From: JAIXWP01 sp964428835
GTDB taxonomy: Bacteria; Bacteroidota; Bacteroidia; Flavobacteriales_D; Sanyastnellaceae
Direction of reading: 5' to 3'
Length of the DNA: 64,000 nt
Assembly (NCBI GenBank): GCA_964428835.1
Contig: CAYRZQ010000016.1
Span: forward strand, 5,980-69,979
A model generated the notes under the pieces. It did no database searches, was not told where the DNA came from, and was given only the letters and a program-made list of their open reading frames with translations. Below, piece by piece: positions 22,906-31,376 of the stretch. The stretch's first letter is position 1. The number at the start of each line of letters is the position of its first letter. A program made the position numbers and the translations under genes.

Positions 22906-25398
22906 TTATTGTTTGATTAACTTAAGGCTAGTAGCTGCCTCACCTGAGATAACGTTGAGGAAGTAAACTCCCGCTGCAAGAGCGCGAACGTCCACCATCT
23001 CACTGCGCTTACCTTCTGCGTTGCCGAGCTCTTTGTTCATAACGCGACGACCTTGGCTATCTACAATATTGTAAGAAAGTTTATCGCCGGTCAATCCATC
23101 CAAATTCAAGCGGAATTCAGCATTCATTGGATTAGGATAAATGCTTACTGAAGCACCGTTTGCAAGCTCAGAAATCGAAGTAATTGAAATGCCTTCCAGA
23201 ACAGCAGAACAGCCGTTTTCATCTGTAACAGTAACTGAATAATTACCATCTGGCAGGTCGATCAAATCTTCATCGGTTGAACCGTTGCTCCACTCATAAG
23301 TGTATTCGCCAGTTCCTCCATTTACGCTAATGGTCACAAAACCTGTGTTATCGCCTCCGTCACCGCCGAACTCATCCACAGTGATTTCGATCGCCGAAGG
23401 TTCTGAAATTACAATTGCTTCTGTGATAGCGATAAAACAGCTGTTTGCGTCAGTCACATAAGCGTCATAAACACCTGGCTCCAAGCCTTCGAAAGTCGAT
23501 GAAGAACTGAAGCTCTCACCGTCGATGCTATAGCTATATTCGCCAGTGCCACCTTCAGCCAAGAAAACGATTGCTCCATTATTTTCTCCTTCACAAAGCA
23601 CATCGCTCACATTGAAGGTAACTGAAAGTTCTGCTGGATCTTCGATTACAACATCCAAAAATGCTTGACAACCTGCTTCGTCTTCTACGCAAACAGAGTA
23701 AACACCAGCTGGGAGACCTTCCAATGAATTTACTTCAGAATACTCTCCAATACATCCAATGTCATACAAGAAAGAGCCTGTGCCACCTTCTACGCTCACT
23801 ACAAACATACCATCCTCGTCGCCAGGACAGCTAGGCGCTGTAACGGCAGGATCGATAATGATTGCTGGTCCACCTTCTTTCACATAATCGATGCTTGCCT
23901 CACAGCCGTTGGCATCAATAGCGTACATCGTGTATTCACCAGGTGTGATTTCCGTAAGAACAAGGTTGGACAAGTTTCCTTCTAATTCGTAAGTACCATC
24001 ATCTTCGAGGCTCCAGTCAACATCACCAGTACCACCTGACCAAGTGAATACTTGAGTTCCGTCTGGTGTATTGAAACAAGAAGCGGGTTGAGAAGCTCCG
24101 AGGAAAAGAAGAAGAGTTGGCGGGCTAGTAATCTCATGAGATTCTGACTCACTTACACAACCATTTTCATCCAACGAAGTGAAATAATAACTTCCACCCG
24201 TTAAACCGCAGTACTCAGAAGAAGGTAAGTCTGATTCGATAGGGCTGCCATCACTTGAATGAAGTGTAAAGCTCACATTGCCTACACCACCGACGAAGTC
24301 GATGAATACGCAACCATCTTCGCCACCGCCGCACGTTACATCAGTAACGCTTGCCTCACCAAATACCACAGGCATTGTGATCAAATCAACAAACTCGATT
24401 ATCTCGCAATCTCCGTAGATACCGCCAGGGTTGAATAATTCATTATAGAATTTTCTATCTCTCGCCACGATTGAGTAAATCCCCTCACCCAATCCACTAG
24501 CTACATAAACGCCAGTGTTAGCGGCAGGACTACCCTCATTAAATTCAATTTCTAGAACGTCTTGAAATCCTTCTACAACTACTTCGATAGAACCATCCTC
24601 ATCACCCAAACAGCTTGGATCTTGAGAGCTAATGGATGCAAAAGTGAGTCCGCACTCATACAAACATGTTCCATCATTAAAACCGGCCGACTCGTTATAA
24701 TTGAGGGCGAGTGGATCAGAACAACCTGGTGTTCCACAACCATCGGTTCCAAATGACAAACCTGTATAAAGTGTCGCACCATTGGTTTGACCTTGCAATC
24801 TAGCTTGTACGTTGAATGATCCACATACACTACCGGAGGTGGTGATTTGAGCAATAAGCACTCTTAAATCATTTCCAGCTACTACATTGACATTGGGTTG
24901 GCCTTGACCATTTAAAGGTGTCGAGCTCCAAGCTCCTCCCACGGTGGTATTTAATAGCAAGTTACCATCGCCAACTGGGCTTGTGTCGAAACGACTGCTC
25001 CAAGGTGCCCCTGGGTCTTGAGCCAAAAGTACGTTCGCTCCTGGGTCGGTATTACAAGTTCTTCCGATTGTCACATACGAGTCGTATTGCAAAGCGGGAA
25101 ATACTGAATAAATATTACAGTTGTTTTCACTTCCGATCGAGCTTGACGGCTCCTGGAAGTTCCAAATTCCGTCTGGAACATTCAAAGCCAATGGTGCAAT
25201 GTCAAAACCTACAACACTGAGAACCATGTCACCAGGGTTGGTACATTCTGCATAGATACGGTATGTGGTATGTCCGGCAGGATAGCCTGTTACTGTCCCA
25301 TTGTCAGTGTAAAATTCTTCAATGGTTATTCCTGTAACTTGAGCCGAAACATGCATGGCAAGAAATGCCGTAAAAAGAAAAAGTAGACTTTTCTTCAT
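22906..25398 (-). CDS. T9SS cargo with SprB-type repeats
   Basis: Start ATG 25398 gives signal peptide MKKSLLFLFTAFLAMHVSAQ; 830 residues. An N-terminal domain (about 21-215) shares TYRIYAECTNPGD and a LQYDSYVTIG pattern with the protein encoded at 34053-35021. It is followed by GCSDPLALNYNESAG...DGTC, then about five SprB-like repeats (for example PTCPGDEDGMFVVSVEGGTGSFLYDI-type units; each about 85 residues, with GG.G.Y.YS and LP.G.Y.V.VTD.NGC). A type A T9SS tail closes it (YPNPMNAEFRLNL...GVYFLNVISGE). SprB repeats occur in gliding adhesins, so surface exposure is likely. Confidence 0.9.
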   Translation of the reverse strand: MKKSLLFLFTAFLAMHVSAQVTGITIEEFYTDNGTVTGYPAGHTTYRIYAECTNPGDMVLSVVGFDIAPLALNVPDGIWNFQEPSSSIGSENNCNIYSVFPALQYDSYVTIGRTCNTDPGANVLLAQDPGAPWSSRFDTSPVGDGNLLLNTTVGGAWSSTPLNGQGQPNVNVVAGNDLRVLIAQITTSGSVCGSFNVQARLQGQTNGATLYTGLSFGTDGCGTPGCSDPLALNYNESAGFNDGTCLYECGLTFASISSQDPSCLGDEDGSIEVVVEGFQDVLEIEFNEGSPAANTGVYVASGLGEGIYSIVARDRKFYNELFNPGGIYGDCEIIEFVDLITMPVVFGEASVTDVTCGGGEDGCVFIDFVGGVGNVSFTLHSSDGSPIESDLPSSEYCGLTGGSYYFTSLDENGCVSESESHEITSPPTLLLFLGASQPASCFNTPDGTQVFTWSGGTGDVDWSLEDDGTYELEGNLSNLVLTEITPGEYTMYAIDANGCEASIDYVKEGGPAIIIDPAVTAPSCPGDEDGMFVVSVEGGTGSFLYDIGCIGEYSEVNSLEGLPAGVYSVCVEDEAGCQAFLDVVIEDPAELSVTFNVSDVLCEGENNGAIVFLAEGGTGEYSYSIDGESFSSSSTFEGLEPGVYDAYVTDANSCFIAITEAIVISEPSAIEITVDEFGGDGGDNTGFVTISVNGGTGEYTYEWSNGSTDEDLIDLPDGNYSVTVTDENGCSAVLEGISITSISELANGASVSIYPNPMNAEFRLNLDGLTGDKLSYNIVDSQGRRVMNKELGNAEGKRSEMVDVRALAAGVYFLNVISGEAATSLKLIKQ

Positions 25399-25442
25399 GT
25401 GCTGCTTGATTTTGGGTATTAAGGTGATTAAGATTATCACGC

Positions 25443-25473
25443 CAAATATAAGTGATTGTGCAAAAGGTGCAAA
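25443..25473 (-). promoter_or_regulatory. Promoter of the SprB-repeat gene
   Basis: On the minus strand TTTG (25470-25473) and TATATTTG (25443-25450) are separated by 19 bp, matching the Bacteroidota -33/-7 consensus. The -7 box ends 44 bp before ATG 25398. Confidence 0.6.
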
Positions 25474-25510
25474 CCAATATCAAAAAAACATTTTTCACAA
25501 TAAAAAAAAA

Positions 25511-25533
25511 CACCCCCTTCAATGAAGGGGGTG
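25511..25533 (-). terminator. Terminator of the 25557-27368 gene
   Basis: CACCCCCTTC-AAT-GAAGGGGGTG, a perfect 10-bp stem followed on the minus strand by a U tract (A run at 25502-25510). Confidence 0.88.
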
Positions 25534-25556
25534 CCTGTTATATTATGTGCTTAATA

Positions 25557-27368
25557 TTACTTCTGCACAAGTACTTGACGAACTGCAGACTGCTTTCCAT
25601 TGCTGATTTGGATTGCATATACGCCTGAATTCAAATTGTTTACATCCAACTCGATGTTAGACAATCCTGATACAGTTCCAAGGTCGAGCGTTCTAACAAC
25701 CTGACCAACATTGTTTACAACATTGATTACCACTTCTTGAGCAGCAGCATTGTTGAAGCGAACATTGATTACGTCGTTTGCAGGAACTGGGAAGATTGAT
25801 AGAGCAGAGAAGAATTCGCTTTCTTCTACACTTACTATACAAGTAGCGCAAGAATTGAAGCAAATTGTCTCAAGTGTCTCATCTGTACCAGCTCTGTTGA
25901 AAGCTCTGTTGAATCCACCGAGGCCGTTTGGTAAACCACAATCTGCGATACCAGTAGATGTACCAGTAGCTACACCTTCTTCGTTAGCTGGATTGCTCAC
26001 ACTACCGTTTACGAATTTGTAGAGTACGCTTGCTGGACCAGAGATCAATACGCTGCACTCATAAACACCGTCGCCGTCAGCATCAGTCATTTGAGTAGCA
26101 CCTGCTTGCCATGCTGGATTTGTAGAACCAGAAATCATAAATACACCATCTGCACTTACAGTTTCATTGCTCATATCCACTTTGAATGTAACAGTAGCTG
26201 GATCTGGATCAACAAGACATTCAACCGTGCACTGACCATAGCAGAAAGTAACTTCGATTGGATCAGCACCAACGGTGAGTCCTCTGTTGTTTCCACCAAC
26301 AGCACACTCAGCAGGGATGTTTTCGTTGAGGTCTGGTGCATCCCAGCTATCACCATTGATTACTTTAAAGTTGTAGTTGCCCTGAGTCAAATTGAGAGTA
26401 ACTGAGTAGATTCCATCTCCGTCACCGTCCAACATTTCAAGACCATTTGGATCCCACTGTGGCAAACCAGCTTGACCAAAGTTACCCGCAAGGTGAACGC
26501 CGCCGCCAACTAATGTTTGCAAAGACATGTCAACATTGAAAGTAACTGGAGTTGGAGCAACACAGCCACCGCAAGAATTCCAACATACCGCTGGAAGAAT
26601 TACTGAACCTCCAATAGTAGCTGCGCGGTTTCCTGTGCCATCAGAGCAATCTCCAGAAACGCTCTCATTAGGAAGCACCCATGAGTCACCATTTATGAAT
26701 TTATAAACGATAGAAGTCATAGCTCCTACGTTGAAAGTTCCTTCATAAACAAGGTCACCGTCTTCGTCAGTGAGCCAAAGTAGACCTGGAGTCCAGTCGC
26801 CTGAACCCTCACCATCAGCCTCTGGGTTTTGGAAGTTACCTGCAACAGAAACACCTGCTGGCCAAATATCTTCACCTGCTTCGCCTGGGTTATTGTCGAG
26901 GTCAACATCTACTAAAGACATATCTACTCTGAATGTTACGAGGCTAGTTCCGCACGCAGCGCACTCTCCGAAGCAAACTGGACCGTAAGCGTCGTCTGTA
27001 CCTGTAACAACAATTTTACGATTGCTGTTGCCTTCTGCTGCTGAACAAACTGCTGGAGCTGACTCGTCAGTACCCCAAGCATTGCCATTGAGAAACTTGA
27101 ATTCATAAGTACCAGGAACGAGCATAAGCTCAACTGCGTAGATTCCTGCATCCTGCTCAGAAAGAGCGATACCAGCTGGATCCCAGTTGTTATAGGCATC
27201 ATTTTCTGGTGTACCATCGTCGTTGTTGTCTCTAAAATTACCAGCAATATGAACGCCATTAGGACCTACAGTCTGTGTGCTCATATCTACTGTGAAAACT
27301 ACAGGAACCTGGGCGTTTGCTGAAAACGCTAAGGCACCCGCAAAAAGAAATGCGTAGATTTTTTTCAT
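25557..27368 (-). CDS. T9SS cargo with four carbohydrate-binding-like modules
   Basis: Start ATG 27368 (MKKIYAFLFAGALAFSANAQ); 603 residues. Four modules of about 110-130 residues follow, each opening VxFxVDMSxxTV and containing GVxxAGNF, W.P.G..L.D.DGDGxY, then YxFKFxNGxSW and ending in a cysteine cluster such as CFGECAAC. The core resembles starch-binding E-set/CBM48- or CBM20-like modules that often occur as VTF.VDM..... The cysteine endings are a module-specific elaboration. A type A T9SS tail (FPVPANDVINVRF...NSGVYAIQISNGKQ) ends the protein. Its gene is divergent from a GH13 amylase, so a surface glucan-binding role is the best guess. Confidence 0.82.
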   Translation of the reverse strand: MKKIYAFLFAGALAFSANAQVPVVFTVDMSTQTVGPNGVHIAGNFRDNNDDGTPENDAYNNWDPAGIALSEQDAGIYAVELMLVPGTYEFKFLNGNAWGTDESAPAVCSAAEGNSNRKIVVTGTDDAYGPVCFGECAACGTSLVTFRVDMSLVDVDLDNNPGEAGEDIWPAGVSVAGNFQNPEADGEGSGDWTPGLLWLTDEDGDLVYEGTFNVGAMTSIVYKFINGDSWVLPNESVSGDCSDGTGNRAATIGGSVILPAVCWNSCGGCVAPTPVTFNVDMSLQTLVGGGVHLAGNFGQAGLPQWDPNGLEMLDGDGDGIYSVTLNLTQGNYNFKVINGDSWDAPDLNENIPAECAVGGNNRGLTVGADPIEVTFCYGQCTVECLVDPDPATVTFKVDMSNETVSADGVFMISGSTNPAWQAGATQMTDADGDGVYECSVLISGPASVLYKFVNGSVSNPANEEGVATGTSTGIADCGLPNGLGGFNRAFNRAGTDETLETICFNSCATCIVSVEESEFFSALSIFPVPANDVINVRFNNAAAQEVVINVVNNVGQVVRTLDLGTVSGLSNIELDVNNLNSGVYAIQISNGKQSAVRQVLVQK

Positions 27369-27413
27369 TTGATTTGTTGTTTGGGTTATACTTGGTGTAC
27401 TTTTAACACTTTC

Positions 27414-27442
27414 CAAAAATAGCATTTTTACGAATACACAAA
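27414..27442 (-). promoter_or_regulatory. Promoter of the four-module T9SS gene
   Basis: On the minus strand TTTG (27439-27442) and TATTTTTG (27414-27421) are 17 bp apart. The -33 element ends 8 bp before the start codon of the divergent amylase gene, so the two promoters are packed into about 80 bp and may be co-regulated. Confidence 0.55.
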
Positions 27443-27450
27443 CATTCGAT

Positions 27451-29334
27451 ATGAAATTTTCATTAAAAGATATCAAAAGAACGGTACTTATACTGACTAT
27501 CAATACATTATTTATATTTTTCACCCTCCCAATTGACAGTTATTCACAACAAAGCATAATCGAAAGGATTGACCCTCCCAACTGGTGGATTGATATGGAG
27601 ATGGATACCATCGAACTTCTTGTAATGGGCGCCAACATTGCAGAATATGACATTTCTTTAAATGAAAAATTTACGAAAATCATTGACCAAGCTCCCGCAA
27701 AAAACAAATGCTATAAATACGTCACTCTTGTAATCGAAAAAGGTCAAGAGGCTGGTGAAATCAGTTTTTCTCTGGTGAAAAAAGGTTCAAAGAAATCAAG
27801 CACATATAAATACTCGTTGAACAAAAGATCGGGCTTTAAACCGGCAGGACTTCATCAAGCTGACAACATGTATTTAGTTTTTCCTGATCGCTTCTCTAAT
27901 GGCGATCCCACAAATGACAATGCGCAAGGGATGCTTGAAAAAGCGGATCGCTCGGCTCTCAAAGGCCGTCATGGCGGGGATTTGAAGGGAATTGAAAATC
28001 ATTTAGACTTTATCGAAAATATGGGATTCACTGCGATTTGGTACAATCCCATTTTGGAAAACAATCAGCCTTATGAAAGTTATCACGGCTACGCAGCCAC
28101 CGATTCATATAAAGTAGATCCAAGATTGGGGACGAATGAACAATTTAAGAAGCTTACAAAAACCCTGCACGATAAAGGAATCAAAACAGTATGGGATGTC
28201 GTTTATAATCACTGGGGAAATGAACATTATGCCTTCAAAAATCTCCCTGACAGCAACTGGGTGCATTGGTTTCCAGAATTCACTCGTACCAACTACCGCA
28301 CTGAATTGCTCATGGATCCATATGCCTCGGAGAGCGATAAAAAGATATTAAAGGATGGTTGGTTTGACAAACACATGCCCGACCTCAATCAACAAGACCC
28401 GCATCTTGCAAACTATCTGATTCAAAATTCTATTTGGTGGATTGAATATGCAGAGATTGACGCATTTAGAATAGATACCTATCCTTATCCAGATCAAAAA
28501 TTCATGAGCGACTTGAATAAGGCGCTTAAAAGAGAATATCCGAGCCTTCATATTTTCGGTGAGACGTGGGTGCAAGGATCACCCGTGCAGGCTTGGTTTA
28601 CAAAACACAATAATCTCAATAAGGAATTCGACTCTTACCTCGATGGCGTAACGGACTTCCAGCTTTATTTCGCCATCACAAAGGGACTCAACGAAAAATT
28701 TGGTTGGGAAGAAGGATTGAGAAGAATTCAGATGACGCTTACCCATGATTATCTCTATCACAACGCTGGCGAAGGTGTAACATTCCTCGATAATCACGAC
28801 TTGGGAAGATTCTTCAGCAGCGTAGGAGAAGACTTTACAAAATGGAAAATGGGCATGTCCATGCTCGCTACCATTAGAGGGATACCATGTGTATATTATG
28901 GCAATGAAATTTTGATGACAGGCTTTACCAATCCTGACGCACACGTCAGAAAAGACTTCCCTGGAGGTTGGCAAGGAGACTCATTGAATCTTTTTGACAG
29001 AAATAATATGACTGCATTGCAAAAGGATGCATTTGACTTCTCAACGAAGATTTTCAACTGGAGAAAAAAGAATACTTGGCTTGCCCAATCCACCTTTCAT
29101 CAATACGTACCTGAAGACGACACTTATGTTTATTTCCGTATTGGAAAAAATGGAGAGAAACTTATGTGCATTCACAGCACTGCCGATAAGGAAATGAAGC
29201 TAAAGCTCTCGCGATTTGCTGAACATATACAAACGGCAAAAGAAGCTGAGAACATAATCACCAATGAAAAAGTAACAATCGGACAGGAGATTACTGTTGC
29301 CCCGAAATCCTCGGTTATGCTGGTGTTGAAGTAA
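27451..29334 (+). CDS. GH13 alpha-amylase, cyclomaltodextrinase/neopullulanase type
   Basis: The 627-residue protein has a hydrophobic N terminus (residues 10-32, signal peptide or anchor) and an N-terminal beta domain starting IIERIDPPNWW, typical of Cyc-maltodext_N enzymes such as SusA. The GH13 barrel shows region I DVVYNHWGNEH, region II AFRIDTYPYP with the nucleophile Asp, region III FGETW with the acid Glu and region IV FLDNHDLGRF. A C-terminal beta domain follows. It hydrolyses alpha-1,4-glucans such as cyclodextrins, maltodextrins or pullulan, probably in the periplasm. No susC/susD pair is in the window. Its last 20 bases overlap the convergent thioesterase gene. Confidence 0.93.
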   Translation: MKFSLKDIKRTVLILTINTLFIFFTLPIDSYSQQSIIERIDPPNWWIDMEMDTIELLVMGANIAEYDISLNEKFTKIIDQAPAKNKCYKYVTLVIEKGQEAGEISFSLVKKGSKKSSTYKYSLNKRSGFKPAGLHQADNMYLVFPDRFSNGDPTNDNAQGMLEKADRSALKGRHGGDLKGIENHLDFIENMGFTAIWYNPILENNQPYESYHGYAATDSYKVDPRLGTNEQFKKLTKTLHDKGIKTVWDVVYNHWGNEHYAFKNLPDSNWVHWFPEFTRTNYRTELLMDPYASESDKKILKDGWFDKHMPDLNQQDPHLANYLIQNSIWWIEYAEIDAFRIDTYPYPDQKFMSDLNKALKREYPSLHIFGETWVQGSPVQAWFTKHNNLNKEFDSYLDGVTDFQLYFAITKGLNEKFGWEEGLRRIQMTLTHDYLYHNAGEGVTFLDNHDLGRFFSSVGEDFTKWKMGMSMLATIRGIPCVYYGNEILMTGFTNPDAHVRKDFPGGWQGDSLNLFDRNNMTALQKDAFDFSTKIFNWRKKNTWLAQSTFHQYVPEDDTYVYFRIGKNGEKLMCIHSTADKEMKLKLSRFAEHIQTAKEAENIITNEKVTIGQEITVAPKSSVMLVLK

Positions 29335-29743
29335 CCGACTTAAGAGCACCAAACTTCTCTCGCCAAATTTCAGGAATGGAGGTAGTCTTATTCTGTTGAT
29401 GATCAAAACTGACCATCACGGATGCGCCGATGCACGCCACAAAACTGCTTGAACCTCGTTCTACATCAAATCGATAATCGAGGGTAAAACTCTTGTTTCC
29501 GATGTGTTTGCACCCGAGATGTATGGACACTTTATCGTTTAGCAAAATGGGCACCTTGTATTCAACTTCGTTGCGCGCCACTAATAATCCGAATTTGTTC
29601 CAATCCCAAGTTTCCGAAATGAGCTGTCCGAAATAGTAAATTCTGGTTTGCTCGAAGTAAGTTAGATAAATGGCATTATTTACATGACCTAACGCATCAA
29701 TATCTGAGAATCTTATCTCTGGCTGATATGGTTTAATATCCAT
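29315..29743 (-). CDS. Acyl-CoA thioesterase, YbgC-like hotdog fold
   Basis: A 142-residue cytoplasmic single-domain hotdog protein. The signature IRFSDIDALGHVNNAIYLTYFEQTRIYYF near residues 10-38 contains the catalytic Asp and the HVNN motif of 4-hydroxybenzoyl-CoA thioesterase-like enzymes; a second block VEYKVPILLNDKVSI is also standard. The substrate is probably a short acyl-CoA. It overlaps the mobA-like gene by 11 bp, so it is likely the last gene of a moaC-mobA-thioesterase operon, and convergently overlaps the amylase by 20 bp. Confidence 0.9.
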   Translation of the reverse strand: MDIKPYQPEIRFSDIDALGHVNNAIYLTYFEQTRIYYFGQLISETWDWNKFGLLVARNEVEYKVPILLNDKVSIHLGCKHIGNKSFTLDYRFDVERGSSSFVACIGASVMVSFDHQQNKTTSIPEIWREKFGALKSVTSTPA

Positions 29744-30821
29744 TATTTTTTTCTTTTATTTTCTTTAAGGCTTCCTGCTTGTCTTCTTGATTGTTGGCAT
29801 TCAACAACCACTCTTGATGCATGGAAATAATTGTCTTCACGCGAAGTTGCGACAACAGCTTTCTCGGGCATTTAAAATCATTACCCAAAGCACTCCACAG
29901 GGCTCCAAAACTGCGTGGCTCCCAAATGGCAAAAAGAGGCTCATTCCAACCTTTTTCACTATTCATAAAACATGTAGCAAAGGCCCTATGATCTCGATTA
30001 TCAATAAGTGTTTCAATCGCTGTATCATCTATAAATGGCATGTCACAGGCTACGACGAGAAAAGCTCTTTCTCGATGTTTTCTCATAGCGCTCAAAATTC
30101 CTACGATGGGGCCATTGGCTTCCATGAAATCCAAAATCTCGAAAGAATTTTTCTGTTCTGTGGAGGCCGCTTTAGATACAAATACTTCAAGATTTTTCTT
30201 TTTACCTAAATTCATTAAAAAGTCAACCTGAGCGATTCCATGGTATTGAATTTGTTCTTTTGATTCACCCATACGGGAGCTTTTTCCACCAGTCAAAATC
30301 AACATACTCAACTCGGGAACGCGCTCATTTACTTCAATTTTAGAAGAGAGTAAAGCGATGTCGTTCAAGATTGGTAAGTCAGAAAAATCGGGCAGTTCAG
30401 AAGAAATAAAATTTGGTACTCTCTTCGCTTGCGTATCAAAGAAGGCGATGACATTGGTCAATTCTTGCACACGTCGTTTTACTGTCCCAACTTTTTTTTC
30501 ATTTAAAAAAAGTAATTGCTTGGAAGCTTTGAAATGATGTCCATTTATCACCACTAAATCAAACCCCGAAAGCATACTGTTCAATTGGCTTCTGGTAGTG
30601 AGTAAATCAGCATCCAGAGTCACTTTATTATCACCAAGTACAATGCAATCAGCGGGCGCTGGCTCATCGACGAGATGGCTTCCGTCGATATAACACATGC
30701 GGATTTGTGGAAATGATTTTTTCAGTTGATAATAAAAACTCTCCATCGCCTCGCAGGTATCGCCGAGAAGAGCAATTTCATTAGGGTGAAAATAATATTT
30801 CGAAGACTTATTTTCTTTCAT
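29733..30821 (-). CDS. MobA-like molybdenum cofactor nucleotidyltransferase with an extra N-terminal domain
   Basis: Residues about 168-362 form a MobA-type nucleotidyltransferase: MLILTGGKSSRMGESKEQIQYHG carries the GGxSxRMGxxK nucleotide loop, LVVACDMPFID the metal-binding Asp, and EPLFAIW the molybdopterin region. MobA joins GMP to molybdopterin. Residues 1-165 are an additional domain arranged like MobB (GDTCEAMESFYYQLKKSFP ... FDLVVINGHHFKASKQ), but without a Walker A GxxxxGKT. It may be a MobB-derived domain that lost GTP binding. It overlaps moaC by 14 bp. Confidence 0.82.
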   Translation of the reverse strand: MKENKSSKYYFHPNEIALLGDTCEAMESFYYQLKKSFPQIRMCYIDGSHLVDEPAPADCIVLGDNKVTLDADLLTTRSQLNSMLSGFDLVVINGHHFKASKQLLFLNEKKVGTVKRRVQELTNVIAFFDTQAKRVPNFISSELPDFSDLPILNDIALLSSKIEVNERVPELSMLILTGGKSSRMGESKEQIQYHGIAQVDFLMNLGKKKNLEVFVSKAASTEQKNSFEILDFMEANGPIVGILSAMRKHRERAFLVVACDMPFIDDTAIETLIDNRDHRAFATCFMNSEKGWNEPLFAIWEPRSFGALWSALGNDFKCPRKLLSQLRVKTIISMHQEWLLNANNQEDKQEALKKIKEKNNGY

Positions 30822-31281
30822 AATCCCTTTTACCCCCAGTTTTCGACAACAGTCTTATCGACCTTATTTCAATATCATGAGAAAGTGCCTTGCACATATC
30901 ATAGATGGTCAAAGCCGCCACAGAAGCTCCTGTTAAAGCCTCCATCTCGACTCCTGTCTTTCCATTTGTTCTGACCGTGCATGTGACTGCAAGCTCGGAG
31001 TCCAATATTTCAACATGCACATCAACATTATTGAGTAAAATCTGATGGCACAATGGGATCAGTTCGGGAGTTTTTTTGGCGGCCATTATACCCGCAATTA
31101 CAGCTGTTTGTATTACTGAACCTTTTGCAGTAGAAAAATCCACTGCTTTGAGTTGTTGATGAATATCTAAGGGTAGCCATACTACAGCCTGCGCTGCGGC
31201 TGTTCTTAGGGTTACATTTTTGTCTCCCACGTCAACCATTTTGACCTTGCCTTGTTCATCCAAATGTGACCATTCGTTCAT
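30808..31281 (-). CDS. moaC: Cyclic pyranopterin monophosphate synthase
   Basis: The 157-residue protein matches MoaC along its length: KMVDVGDKNVTLRTAAA, GSVIQTAVIAGIMAAKKTPELIPLCHQI (core with the family Lys and LCHxI motif), VRTNGKTGVEMEALTGASVAALTIYDMCKA and the C-terminal KTGGK. With MoaA it converts GTP into cyclic pyranopterin monophosphate, the first molybdenum cofactor intermediate. Only moaC and the mobA-like gene are here; moaA, moaD and moaE must lie elsewhere. Confidence 0.95.
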   Translation of the reverse strand: MNEWSHLDEQGKVKMVDVGDKNVTLRTAAAQAVVWLPLDIHQQLKAVDFSTAKGSVIQTAVIAGIMAAKKTPELIPLCHQILLNNVDVHVEILDSELAVTCTVRTNGKTGVEMEALTGASVAALTIYDMCKALSHDIEIRSIRLLSKTGGKRDYERK

Positions 31282-31376
31282 GCAACGAAAGTAATATCTT
31301 TCTCGTCATGAAGTAGGGATTCAGAAGTATTGATTATATTAGTATCGCCTTCTTAATAAAGAACCAAATTAAACTC

